64,000 nucleotides of DNA from Halomicrobium urmianum (GTDB lineage: Archaea; Halobacteriota; Halobacteria; Halobacteriales; Haloarculaceae), in contig NZ_CP084090.1 of assembly GCF_020217425.1 (NCBI RefSeq), forward strand, positions 868,001-932,000, read 5' to 3'. This document shows, in pieces, positions 1 through 7,917 of this stretch. A program made the position numbers and the translations under genes. How positions within the stretch are numbered: position 1 is the first letter of the stretch; every line of letters starts with the position of its first letter. Under the pieces are notes generated by a model. That model was not told where the DNA came from. It worked only from the letters and a program-made list of their open reading frames with translations, and did not search any database.

Positions 1-1137
1 CGCGGCCGCCGCGGTCGAACCGACCTCCTCGATGGGGATCGACGTCGCTCCCTCGGGCTCCTCGACGTCCTCGACGTGACCGCGGACCCTGAGGACGGGC
101 TCATCGTCCTCGCGGCGGCGGAGGGCGCGGTAGCCGGCCGCCAGCGCGAGGCCGGCCGCGACGCCGACGCCGGCGACGACCCCGCCCGACAGCGGCGCGC
201 GCTCCGAGAGCCGAGTGTAGAGGCTCGACCCGGCCACGTGGCCCTCGTAGTCGCCACGCTGCTCCAGGTCGCCGACCGGCTCGTCGAGGACGTTCTTCTC
301 GGACGTGCGCGCGGGTTGATCCTTCTTCTGCTGGCTGACGAACGTCGTGGACATGAGCCTGTCCGTGAGGCCCCTGGCGTACGTGCCCATCGCCGACAGC
401 CACTTCGCGCCGCCGCCGACGTACACGTCGCGCCGGGGGCTCTCGGCGGCGTTCAGGATGGCCCGCGCCACCGTCTCGGGCGCGTAGACCGGCGGCGGGA
501 AGTCCGCGGCCTCGTCCATGTAGTTCTTCGCGTGCTCGCGGTACGGCGTGTCGATCGCGGCCGGCTTGATCAGCGTCACCGAGACGGGCGCGCCGTCGGC
601 CATGAGCTCCGCACGCAGGGCGTCGGTGAACGCCTTGACGGCGTGCTTCGAGGCCGAGTAACTCCCCTGTAGCGGGAGCGCCTGGTCCGAAGCGACGCTG
701 CCGACGTTGACGATCGCACCGGGCTTGTGTCGGTTCCGGTAGTGCGCCGCGGCCGCCAGCGAGCCGTACAGCAGGCCCCAGACGTTGGTCTCGAACTGCT
801 CGCGCATGTCGTCGACCGGCGTCTCGTCCAGCCGCCCGTAGATGAACTGGCCGGCGCCGTTGACCCAGGTGTCGAACCCGCCGTAGGTCTCCTCGGCGAC
901 CGCGACGATCTGCCCGGCGGCCTCCGGGTCGCCCACATCGGTCGCGACGTACACCGCTTCGCCGCCCGCCTCGGAGATCTCGTGGGTCAGGTCGTCAAGC
1001 GCGTCCTCGCTGCGGGCGACCAGCACCAGGCGCGCGCCGCGCCTGGCGGCCGTCCGCGCGGTCGTCAGTCCGATGCCCGACGTCGCCCCGGTGATCACGA
1101 TCACCTGATCCTCGACCGGCCGGAGGTTCGGGGTCAC
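1..1137 (-). CDS. SDR-family oxidoreductase with C-terminal membrane segment (3' end off the window)
   Basis: This is an NAD(P)-dependent short-chain dehydrogenase of unknown substrate. A TGATSGIG dinucleotide-binding motif lies at residues 16-23 and the catalytic YSASK motif is further on. After the Rossmann domain comes a tail with a hydrophobic stretch (VVAGVGVAAGLALAAGY) that looks like a membrane anchor, followed by an acidic end. The GTG start at 1137 is chosen because GGAGGTG lies 6 nt upstream (1144-1150) and the SDR fold begins directly after it. All 379 codons are open to base 1, so the stop is outside the window. The family is certain, the substrate is not. Confidence 0.85.
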   Translation of the reverse strand, partial: MTPNLRPVEDQVIVITGATSGIGLTTARTAARRGARLVLVARSEDALDDLTHEISEAGGEAVYVATDVGDPEAAGQIVAVAEETYGGFDTWVNGAGQFIYGRLDETPVDDMREQFETNVWGLLYGSLAAAAHYRNRHKPGAIVNVGSVASDQALPLQGSYSASKHAVKAFTDALRAELMADGAPVSVTLIKPAAIDTPYREHAKNYMDEAADFPPPVYAPETVARAILNAAESPRRDVYVGGGAKWLSAMGTYARGLTDRLMSTTFVSQQKKDQPARTSEKNVLDEPVGDLEQRGDYEGHVAGSSLYTRLSERAPLSGGVVAGVGVAAGLALAAGYRALRRREDDEPVLRVRGHVEDVEEPEGATSIPIEEVGSTAAAA

Positions 1138-1197
1138 GCGTCGCACCTCCGGTCGAGACTCGCCGTGGCGTCCGTGCGCCGCTGTGCGACCGCGCGC

Positions 1198-1222
1198 CGA
1201 GAGAGCGCTCTGCGCTCTCTCG
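1198..1222. repeat. 11-bp-stem palindrome
   Basis: The arms CGAGAGAGCGC (1198-1208) and GCGCTCTCTCG (1212-1222) are perfect inverted repeats around a 3-nt loop. They lie in the 271-bp gap between the SDR start and the PP-loop gene stop. It resembles the hairpins in the arrays near 2500 and 5200. It could be a terminator-like structure for the minus-strand SDR's neighbour or simply an extragenic palindrome. Confidence 0.6.
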
Positions 1223-1408
1223 TGCTCCCGCGTCGTCTCCGAACACGCCGGGACCGCCGAGAACTGATCTGTGGCTGGGACATGCGAAATCACTCCGACG
1301 CCGCGCCGGTGTCCGTACCACGGCCACGACGCCCTTCACGCCGGGGCCTGTATTCGCAGGGGGAACGACCCGCGCGTCAGCCGCCCCGTAGCGGTCCGCC
1401 GCTGCACC

Positions 1409-1993
1409 CTATCGGCGGCCGACGACGCGCGACTGGACGTGTTCGGGGAACACCTCGCCGACGGCCCCGGACCCGTACTCGTCGGCCAGCAGCGCCCGCA
1501 GTTCCGTCTCGTAGTCCGCCTTCGGGACCGTCTCGCTGGGGCCGGTCTCGACCGACAACTTCCGCTCGACGAGGTCGTCGACGGCTCCGCGCCCGTAGCC
1601 CGACAGCGGCGCGACGTAGTCGACCCCGAAGCGGTCCTCCAGGCTCTGGGCCAGCGACCGGTCGACCGCCGGCGCGCGGTCGTCCCGCCGGGTCCCGTCG
1701 ACGACGACGTCGGCCGTCGCCGCCACCGTTTCGAGCGCGTGCTCGTGGACTAGCTGGATTCCCTCGCTGGGGTAGCCGTCCGCGACCATCCGCTCGACGG
1801 CCGCCTCGGCCACCTCGCGGTCGAGTTCGACCGCCTCGAAGGGAAAGCCGAGCGCCTCGGCGGCCGCCCGTCCCTCGGCGGCCACGTCGCGGATCCCGAA
1901 CGTGCAACTCACGAGCGTGACGTCGTAGAACGGCTCCAGCAGTAGCCCGGCGAGCGCCGAGTCCTTGCCCCCGCTAAAGAGCACGCGGGCCAT
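1409..1993 (-). CDS. PP-loop ATPase (N-type ATP pyrophosphatase) family protein
   Basis: This 194-residue protein starts MARVLFSGGKDS, so the SGGKDS PP-loop that binds ATP pyrophosphate is at residues 7-12. The fold is that of N-type ATP pyrophosphatases (adenine nucleotide alpha hydrolases), enzymes that adenylate a substrate. The substrate is unknown. The start codon follows the TAG of the PDCD5-like gene without a spacer (TAG|ATG), so the two are almost certainly co-transcribed and translationally coupled. Length is typical of haloarchaeal homologs. It could act in tRNA or protein modification, but nothing visible settles that. Confidence 0.85.
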   Translation of the reverse strand: MARVLFSGGKDSALAGLLLEPFYDVTLVSCTFGIRDVAAEGRAAAEALGFPFEAVELDREVAEAAVERMVADGYPSEGIQLVHEHALETVAATADVVVDGTRRDDRAPAVDRSLAQSLEDRFGVDYVAPLSGYGRGAVDDLVERKLSVETGPSETVPKADYETELRALLADEYGSGAVGEVFPEHVQSRVVGRR

Positions 1994-2344
1994 CTACCGG
2001 CGCTTGATGTCGAAGCTCTGCGAGTCCGGCGTGATCTCCTTCAGCAGCTCCTTCATCTGGTCCTCGTCGATCTTCCCCTGCACCCGGCCGCTGCGCGCCA
2101 GCGAGATGACCTGCTGTTCGATCTGTTCGCCCACCTGCGGCTTGGACATCTTCACCGTGTTCAGGCGCTTGCGCGCCCCGTCGGTGAGGTTCTGGCGCAG
2201 CAGCGCCTTCTTCTTCGCCTCCGCCTGCTGCTGGGCCGCCTCGCGGGCCTCGTCGTCCTGCCCACCCTGCTGTTGCTCGCGGAGCTGCTCCATCTTCTCC
2301 TCGCGTAGCTTCTCCAGTTCCTCCTCGTCTGGTTCCCCGCTCAT
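1994..2344 (-). CDS. DNA-binding protein, PDCD5 family
   Basis: This 116-residue protein matches the archaeal PDCD5/TFAR19 family: a charged, Gln-rich helical N-terminus (residues 5-45), then a three-helix core and a basic C-terminal FDIKRR. Archaeal members bind DNA non-specifically. The reading frame is open further upstream, but the ATG at 2344 gives the family's usual start ([14 protein letters not shown]) and length. A T-rich stretch (2371-2380) about 30 nt upstream may be its promoter. It is the first gene of a pair with the PP-loop ATPase. A large inverted repeat begins 46 bp upstream. Confidence 0.9.
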   Translation of the reverse strand: MSGEPDEEELEKLREEKMEQLREQQQGGQDDEAREAAQQQAEAKKKALLRQNLTDGARKRLNTVKMSKPQVGEQIEQQVISLARSGRVQGKIDEDQMKELLKEITPDSQSFDIKRR

Positions 2345-2390
2345 ACGTACGAACAGATACCGACTTCTGCCGGAAAACTCTTTCCGACCC

Positions 2391-2460
2391 ACCTTTTTGC
2401 TGCGGGGGGTTTCCTCGGTCGCCTTCGGCGACCTGCGGGAACCCCCCGCAGCAAAAAGGT
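2391..2460. repeat. 70-bp nested palindrome upstream of the PDCD5 gene
   Basis: The 21-nt outer arms (2391-2411 and 2440-2460) are perfect inverted repeats that start ACCTTTTTGC and end in a run of G. The 28-nt centre contains a second hairpin (GGTCGCC-TTC-GGCGACC). It lies just upstream of the PDCD5 promoter region, so it could be a bidirectional terminator, a regulatory structure or a mobile palindrome. No coding potential. Confidence 0.75.
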
Positions 2461-2620
2461 TGTCCTGCTGAGCGGAGCGAAGTGGTTCGAGAGAGCGAAG
2501 CTCTCTCGTCATGCCGAAAATCTTCGATTTTCGAGCACAGGGCTCGAAAGACGAGCGAAGCGAGTCTTTCGGTGGCGAAAAACTCCCGGAAGCGTCTACG
2601 GCGCTTCCGGTGTCCTCCGG
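2461..2620. repeat. Array of consecutive short hairpins
   Basis: At least four palindromes follow one another: GAGAGCGAAGCTCTC (about 2490-2508), CGAAAATC-TTC-GATTTTCG (about 2515-2533), a CGAAAGAC/GTCTTTCG pair, and CCGGAAGCG/CGCTTCCGG. The order and linkers resemble the array at 5105-5329, although the arm sequences differ. No open frame with coding character runs through it. Confidence 0.7.
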
Positions 2621-2621
2621 A

Positions 2622-3232
2622 GTTTGACATCCTCCCCGCCCTGAAGGGCGAGGATTCCCACGCGTGGGGCATCGGGCCGTTCCCAAGCCCCCGAGGGCAA
2701 CTTCCTCCCACGAAGGGAGTACCGGGTTCGTGCGACTCCACGTCAGGGTGGTGAGCGCGTGGTGACACCGACTCGTAGCGAGTCGCCCTGCTTGTGGCGC
2801 TCCCCACGCCCAGTCCACGCGGACTGTGCGAACGCGGGGATTCACGTCCCTCGTTTCGAGGGGCGCGACACGGGCCGTGCCATCGACCGTACTCCGCCAC
2901 GCCGAATCGTGGCGAAGTGCAACCGCGAACGGAGCGTGTTTTGGTTAAGCCGTCACCCCCTCCCGTACACGAGCGTTACCGCCCGATTCCAGCGGGGCTA
3001 CGGATTCTGTGAGGACGGCGAACGAGTCTCAACCACGTACTCACCACCTCGTTGTGAACCGAAGTGGTAGGCGTGGAACCGTCCGTGTCGGTGGGAAGCG
3101 ACCCCGAGTCTTCCAATTGATACTTTACGCGATTGGCTTGGACTACGGCACGATGCCGGGTTACTTGATAATGTCGGTTGTAGAGGGTTTGTCGGATTCG
3201 TCCCCGCGCTGAAGCACGGGGCTTTCTCCTTG
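2622..3232 (-). mobile_element. IS200/IS605 (IS1341-type) remnant with hairpin ends, no intact tnpB
   Basis: One end (2622-2657) reads TTGACATCCTCCCCGCCC, then a CTGAAGGGCGAGGATTCC arm. This is the hairpin typical of the right end of haloarchaeal tnpB-only elements. The other end (3202-3221) is a CCCCGCGCT-GAAGCACGGGG hairpin. The roughly 560 bp between them have no intact frame and no recognisable TnpB motif. The minus-strand sequence next to the right end is GC-rich and full of short hairpins, as in the guide-RNA-encoding ends of tnpB elements. It interrupts the methyltransferase fragment at 3233. The boundaries are estimates; family assignment rests on the ends only. Confidence 0.45.
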
Positions 3233-3447
3233 CACTCCCGTAATCCGATTCTCGTCGCTCTCGACGCCGATGGCTTCCAGCCCGTCCGCCGCGCGGCGCG
3301 CGTGAAGTACCCCTCCGCGCAGCCGACGTCCAGCAGAGTCTCGTGCTCGTCCGCGAGGTATCTCTGCACGAACGACCACCGCTGTTCGTTGTCGCTCCTG
3401 AGCGGACAGTACGGCTCGCACGAGTCCCGGTCCGCGTCGTCCATCAT
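3233..3447 (-). pseudogene. SAM-dependent methyltransferase, 5' fragment with frameshift
   Basis: The fragment begins MMDDADRDSCEPYCPL and contains a clear SAM-binding motif I (LLDVGCAEGYFTRAARR). At about 3298, in a GCGCGGCGG run, the frame changes, and the continuation (ADGLEAIGVESDENRI) is in another frame. After about 3240 homology to the fold stops at the hairpin end of the neighbouring mobile-element remnant. It is therefore an N-terminal remnant inactivated by both an indel and a truncation. Its substrate cannot be told. Confidence 0.7.
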
Positions 3448-3498
3448 GGTTGTGTGATGGCGTCCGTCGTGGCTATCGGATGGCGTCGCCTGCCGTGA

Positions 3499-4434
3499 CT
3501 ATCGGATGGCGTCGAGGTACCGCTCCATCTCCGCCTCGGCCTGGGCGGCGGCCTCCTCGCTCGTGTCGTCCCACTTGTCGAACAGCCCCAGGTTGTAGAC
3601 GTGCCAGACCGCCTCGTAGACTGGTACGCGGTCCTCGTACCCCTCGGGGAGCGAGCCGGCGCGCTCGGCGTACCCCTCGTGCAGGACGTCCCTGACCCAC
3701 TCGTCGTCGTCGAACAGGAACTGCTGCTCGGCCCGGTAGAGTTCGTAGGCCGGATCGCCGACGTGGGATATCTCCCAGTCGACGAACCCGATCGCCCCGT
3801 CGAGTCGGAAGAGGTTCGGTTGCGCCGGGTCCCCGTGGGTCAGTACCGCGGGCGCCTCGTCGAGGAGGGGCCGGTTCCCCTCGACGGCCGCGACGACCTC
3901 GTCGAAGTAGCCCTCGAAGCGATCCGTCGACGACCGCGCTCGCTGGGCCTCAATCTCGTCGACGAGCACGTCCGTCCACGTCCCGCCGTCGAGGACCAGT
4001 TCGCCGGGACCGCCGCCCTCGACGTGGCCGTGGCTCTCGAACGCGGTGTCGTGTACCTCCGCCAGAGCGGCCCCGACCCGTCGCGTCGTCGCTACCCGCT
4101 CGGCGTCGTCCCACTCCGGCCACCCCTCGGCGACGTTCCGGCCGTCCATCGGCGCCGTCGCGAGGTACGGCGGGTCGCCGCCGGCGTCGGACGCGACGAC
4201 GGTCGGAACGGCCACGTCGCGACGCGAGCGGACGTAGTCGATCACGGCGCACTCACGGGCGACGCGGGACCCGTCGCCGTCGACCGCCGCCTTCAGGAAG
4301 ACGGACTCGCCGTCCGCGAATTCGACGGCGACCGTCTCGTTCTGATCGTTCCAGGAGATGCCCGCCGGCCGCAGGTCCGCGACGCTACGGCCGGGAAAGG
4401 CCTCGTCCAGAACCGGTTCGACGGTGCCAGTCAC
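3499..4434 (-). CDS. Aminoglycoside phosphotransferase (APH)-fold small-molecule kinase
   Basis: This 311-residue protein has the APH/choline-kinase fold. The catalytic loop HGDPAQPNLF and the metal-binding FVDWEISHVGDPAYEL segment are intact. It probably phosphorylates a small hydroxylated compound. The family does not imply drug resistance. The frame is open to 4494, but GTG at 4434 (MTGTVEPVLDEAF) is preferred, because AT-rich promoter-like sequence (4455-4475) sits just upstream and would otherwise be coding. The last 16 bp of the gene are copied just downstream, at about 3473-3488. Confidence 0.8.
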   Translation of the reverse strand: MTGTVEPVLDEAFPGRSVADLRPAGISWNDQNETVAVEFADGESVFLKAAVDGDGSRVARECAVIDYVRSRRDVAVPTVVASDAGGDPPYLATAPMDGRNVAEGWPEWDDAERVATTRRVGAALAEVHDTAFESHGHVEGGGPGELVLDGGTWTDVLVDEIEAQRARSSTDRFEGYFDEVVAAVEGNRPLLDEAPAVLTHGDPAQPNLFRLDGAIGFVDWEISHVGDPAYELYRAEQQFLFDDDEWVRDVLHEGYAERAGSLPEGYEDRVPVYEAVWHVYNLGLFDKWDDTSEEAAAQAEAEMERYLDAIR

Positions 4435-4621
4435 ACCGTACGACGTCTCCCGTGCGGAATTTAGTAATTGCGACGGGTTGTTAGATAGTAGCAATCGGAG
4501 CCGACCGACCGGTCCGCAGGCGAAACGGTGGCGGTCGAACGGCTCTGGCAGGTCCCGTTACACCGGAGCCAAGCTGGCGACGCCGCTCTGGGGAACTGTC
4601 GCCGGCTCGTCCCGACGTGCC

Positions 4622-4795
4622 TTAGCGGGCGAGCCCCGCACCGAGGGTGGCGACGCCCGTGAGCAGCGGGTTCGCAGTCTGCGCGAACACGGCCAGCGCG
4701 ACGAGTGCGAGACAGCCCAGTATCGACAGGCCACCGAGTACGGAGGGGTAGCGCCTCGCGTCGGGGTCGTCGCTCGGAATTCCTGGCTGTGTCAT
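4622..4795 (-). CDS. Small single-span membrane protein
   Basis: This 57-residue protein has a polar N-terminus (MTQPGIPSDDPDARRYP) and a hydrophobic helix (SVLGGLSILGCLALVALAVF), then a second weakly hydrophobic stretch. A TATA-like AATAAAG lies about 35 nt upstream of the ATG. Codon use matches the neighbours. No family recognised; probably an inner-membrane protein of unknown role. Confidence 0.55.
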   Translation of the reverse strand: MTQPGIPSDDPDARRYPSVLGGLSILGCLALVALAVFAQTANPLLTGVATLGAGLAR

Positions 4796-5084
4796 CTGCC
4801 GTTCCTGCAGAGTCTCTCGAAGAGCGGCTTTATTCTCTCCCTCTGATACATCACGGTCAGTACGGCACGCTGGCGACCTGTCCGGGATCGGACTTCGATC
4901 GGCTCCTCGACGCGACGCCCGGGACGACCGGGGTGACCGTGCTGTTCCCCGAGCGCGAGTACACGGCGACGCTCCCGGTGCTGTGCGAACGGACGGCGAT
5001 CCAGAACGAGTGAGTGCAGCGGCGTGCCGGCTGTTGAGAGACGCCCGGCGGGAACCGGAGGTTTGGAGGCGGTAAGCGCAAGCA
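4796..5084. other. Intergenic region with a possible gene remnant
   Basis: A plus-strand open stretch ends with TGA at 5011-5013 and encodes about 55 residues ending LFPEREYTATLPVLCERTAI. It has good haloarchaeal codon bias, but no convincing start codon nearby and no recognised family. It may be the 3' remnant of a lost gene. Nothing else is visible here except the promoter of the small membrane protein. Confidence 0.3.
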
Positions 5085-5329
5085 TCCGCGGCCGCAGGCC
5101 GCGGGTCACTCCGAGCGCGCTGGAGGCGCGCCTCGGAGCAGTTTTTCGCGAACGTTTTTGCGAGGAGTGGTTAGTGCGCGAAGCGCGCTAACCCGACGTG
5201 GTTCGAAAGAGCGCGAAGCGCTCTTTCGTCATTGCGGGAAATCGGAGATTTCCCGCTTGCAGTCAGATTCCTTTGGAATCTGACGACATCACGAGAGAGC
5301 TTCGCTCTCTCGAACGAACGTAAAAAGGT
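5085..5329. repeat. Array of consecutive hairpins downstream of S19e
   Basis: A row of palindromes: GCGGCC-GCA-GGCCGC (about 5089-5101), GAAAGAGCGC-GAA-GCGCTCTTTC (about 5204-5226), GCGGGAAATC-GGA-GATTTCCCGC, CAGATTCC-TTT-GGAATCTG, and GAGAGAGC-TTC-GCTCTCTC. The linker GTGGTTCGA and the TCGTCAT after the second hairpin also occur in the 2461-2620 array. The array lies just past the S19e stop and could end minus-strand transcription. Confidence 0.7.
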
Positions 5330-5791
5330 TCAGGCGTAGCGCTCGAGCTCCGGCCGGTCAAGGTCTTCGAGAACCTCGCCGGCGAGGTCGTCGAGGAAGG
5401 AGCGGCCGTCGGGGGAGACGCGGCGGCCCTCACCGCCGGCGGCCTCGATGTAGCCGACCTCCTCGAGCTGCTGGAGGACGGTCCGGATGATGTTCCCGGA
5501 GGCCTTGCTCTTCTGGGGCGGGCGGACCTGATAGCGGTTCGAGCCCTTCTTGGAGCTGCCGTACTCGGTGCGGAGGCTGTTGACGCCGACGGGGCCGTCG
5601 ACGGCGACCTTCCGGAGGACGCTGGCGGCGCGGCGCTGCCAGAAGTCCTCCTGCTCGGGGGGCAGTTCGCGGTCGGCACCGGTCTTGGTGAACTCGGCCC
5701 AGTCGGGCGCGTCGATGGCGTCCTCGTCGGCGAGCTCGTCCGCGGCGGCCTCGATGAGCTCGTCCGCGGGAACGTCGTAGAGCGTCGTCAT
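5330..5791 (-). CDS. rps19e: 30S ribosomal protein S19e
   Basis: This 153-residue protein is S19e, found in archaea and eukaryotes but not bacteria, and it works in small-subunit assembly. The family's winged-helix fold is recognisable through TLYDVPADELIEAAADEL, the WQRRAASVLRKV core helix and the VNSLRTEYGSSKKGSNRYQV region. The ATG at 5791 gives the conserved MTTLYDVPA start; the longer frame upstream is rejected. The terminal hairpin array begins at its stop codon. It stands alone, with its own AT-rich upstream region (5800-5822). Confidence 0.95.
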   Translation of the reverse strand: MTTLYDVPADELIEAAADELADEDAIDAPDWAEFTKTGADRELPPEQEDFWQRRAASVLRKVAVDGPVGVNSLRTEYGSSKKGSNRYQVRPPQKSKASGNIIRTVLQQLEEVGYIEAAGGEGRRVSPDGRSFLDDLAGEVLEDLDRPELERYA

Positions 5792-5876
5792 TGACGTTTC
5801 ATTCCGGACGGCGTCATTTAAGGGCATCGTTAGCGACCGCTGTCGAGAGGCGGTGGCACGCGCCGTGGCGCGGCGA

Positions 5877-6911
5877 TCAGCGGTCGCGCTCGGTCACCTG
5901 GCCGGCGCCCAGCGTGGCGGCGACGCCACCTCCGATCAGGGTCGGGAGCCAGTAGGTCGCGCCGCGGTGGAGGAGGACGGCGGAGGTGGCGACCGCCAGG
6001 GAGACGCCCGTCGTCGGGACCAGGAGCGTCGCGATGACCGTCTCGATGGCGCCGGAGCCGCCGGGCAGCGGCGTGACGCTGGCGATGGCGCCGACGGGGA
6101 CCACGAGGAGAACGGCGGCGACGGGGACCGTCTCGCCGAGCGCGAACAGGGAGAGCCACAGCGAGCCGCAGAGGCAGAGCCAGCCGAGCGCGGAGAAGCC
6201 GATGGCCTCCAGCAGCGTCTCCCGGTCGGCGGCGACGCGGTCGATCGAGCCGAAGAAGCTCTCGATGCGCTCCGCGACGACGGCCTCGGTCGGCGGCGTT
6301 CGGCCCGGGAGGACCCGGGAGACGAGGCGGACGACAGGCGTAACGGCCCGGGCGACGGCCGCCTCCAGTTCGTGGCGGTAGCGCCAGCCGAGGTAGGCGC
6401 CGACGGGTAGCGCGACCGCGAGGCCGGCGACCGCGACGGCGGCGAAGCGCAGGTCGCGGCCCAGCCGGACGGCGCCCGCAGCGACGAAGACGAATCCGAT
6501 GATCGCGTAGCCGACGGAGGGGACGAAGTGGAGGGTGTCGACGCTGGCGATGGACGCCAGACCGTTCTCGTACTCGGTGTCTGCGGCTTCCGAGATGAGC
6601 AGGGCGCTGAGCGGCTCACCGCCGGCCTGTCCGAAGGGGGTGACGTTGTTAGAGAAGATGGCCGCGGTGAACACGAGGATCGCCGTGTGGGCCGGGACGG
6701 GCGCGCCGACGGCGTCGAGGACGGACTTGAGTGCCATCCCCCAGGCGCTCAGCCACAGCGTGGCGACGACCAGCAGGAGCGCGACGATCGGGAGCCGTGC
6801 CTGTGAGAAGGCGTCAAGGACGTCGTCGACGCCGACGAACCAGACCAGTCCGGCGAGCACCGCCAGCGCACCGGCGAATCCAAGCAGCGTCGGCAGTCGA
6901 TCGGTGCCCAT
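5877..6911 (-). CDS. UPF0104 / lysylphosphatidylglycerol-synthase-TM-type membrane protein
   Basis: This 344-residue protein has at least seven hydrophobic helices and belongs to the flippase-like UPF0104 group, related to the transmembrane half of bacterial MprF. The conserved NNVTPFGQAGGEP and TPLPGGSGAIE segments, characteristic of the family, are present. Members are thought to move lipids or lipid-linked compounds, but the substrate here is unknown. The ATG at 6911 gives the usual short cytoplasmic N-terminus. It is divergent from thiL, and the two share a 118-bp promoter region. Confidence 0.85.
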   Translation of the reverse strand: MGTDRLPTLLGFAGALAVLAGLVWFVGVDDVLDAFSQARLPIVALLLVVATLWLSAWGMALKSVLDAVGAPVPAHTAILVFTAAIFSNNVTPFGQAGGEPLSALLISEAADTEYENGLASIASVDTLHFVPSVGYAIIGFVFVAAGAVRLGRDLRFAAVAVAGLAVALPVGAYLGWRYRHELEAAVARAVTPVVRLVSRVLPGRTPPTEAVVAERIESFFGSIDRVAADRETLLEAIGFSALGWLCLCGSLWLSLFALGETVPVAAVLLVVPVGAIASVTPLPGGSGAIETVIATLLVPTTGVSLAVATSAVLLHRGATYWLPTLIGGGVAATLGAGQVTERDR

Positions 6912-7029
6912 ACCGGCGACACTGGCGGCGAGCGTTTCAACCCACCGGAAGATAACGGAGAGACGCGGACCTGGGCCGGCGAACGGCGGGACCGCGGGGA
7001 TTTTGGTGGCAGCCCCGCAACCGGGCGGC

Positions 7030-7896
7030 ATGGACGAACGGGCGGCGCTGGCCGCGATCGCGGACCGGCTCCCTGCGACGGGCGACGACTGCGCCGTCGT
7101 GGACGGGCAGGTCATCACGACCGACATGCTCCACGAGGCGACGGACTTCCCGGCGGGGACGACCCGCTACACCGCGGGCTGGCGCGCGGTCGGTGCCTCG
7201 CTGTCCGACGTGGCCTCGATGGGTGCCGCCGCCACCGCCGCCGTCGCGGTCTACGCCGCCCCCGAGTTCGACCCCGAGGAGCTGTCGGCCTTCCTCGACG
7301 GCGCCGCGGACGTCTGCGAGGCCGCCGACGCCGAGTACGTCGGAGGCGACCTCGACGGCCACGACGAGTTCACCGTCGCCACGACCGCGCTGGGGGAGAC
7401 TGACGATCCGGTGCTGCGGTCCGGCGCGACGCCCGGCGACGCCGTCTGCGTGACCGGGACGCTCGGCCGGAGCGGGGCCGCGCTCCGGCACTTCGAGCGG
7501 GACGACGTCGAGCGGGGCAACGAGCTGTTCCGGTTCGAGCCCCGCGTCGCGGCCGGGCGGGCCCTGGCCGAGCACGCGACGGCGATGATGGACTCCAGCG
7601 ACGGCCTGGCCCGGTCGCTCCACCAGCTGGCCGAGGCCAGCGACTGCGGGATGGACGTCGAGACGCCGCTCCCCATCGACGAGAGCGTCGACGCCGTGGC
7701 CGACGACGGCGAGGACCGGCTGGAACTCGGCGCGTTCTTCGGCGAGGACTTCGAGCTCGTCTGTACGCTGCCGGAGGATCGGATAGATGACGCACGTGCG
7801 TCCGTCGACGCGGGGCTGACCCACATCGGGACGGTGACAGAGGGCGGGGTCACGCTCGACGGCGAGCCGCTGCCCGATCGGGGCTGGACGCACTGA
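7030..7896 (+). CDS. thiL: Thiamine-monophosphate kinase
   Basis: This 288-residue enzyme phosphorylates thiamine monophosphate to thiamine diphosphate, the last step of thiamine biosynthesis. It has the PurM/ThiL fold: an N-terminal DDCAVVDG metal/ATP segment, the GWRAVGASLSDVASMGA stretch (residues about 57-73), GGDLDGHDEF, MMDSSDGLARS and FFGEDFELV, in the family order. The ATG at 7030 is chosen because the longer upstream frame runs across the divergent promoter. No other thiamine genes are adjacent. Confidence 0.92.
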   Translation: MDERAALAAIADRLPATGDDCAVVDGQVITTDMLHEATDFPAGTTRYTAGWRAVGASLSDVASMGAAATAAVAVYAAPEFDPEELSAFLDGAADVCEAADAEYVGGDLDGHDEFTVATTALGETDDPVLRSGATPGDAVCVTGTLGRSGAALRHFERDDVERGNELFRFEPRVAAGRALAEHATAMMDSSDGLARSLHQLAEASDCGMDVETPLPIDESVDAVADDGEDRLELGAFFGEDFELVCTLPEDRIDDARASVDAGLTHIGTVTEGGVTLDGEPLPDRGWTH

Positions 7897-7917
7897 TCGC
7901 CGCCAGGACCGTCGCGG

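Noticed and set aside
4792-5109. A 105-codon minus-strand open frame in the S19e-APH gap
   Set aside because: It is Arg-rich and non-acidic, as expected of a shadow of the plus-strand remnant.
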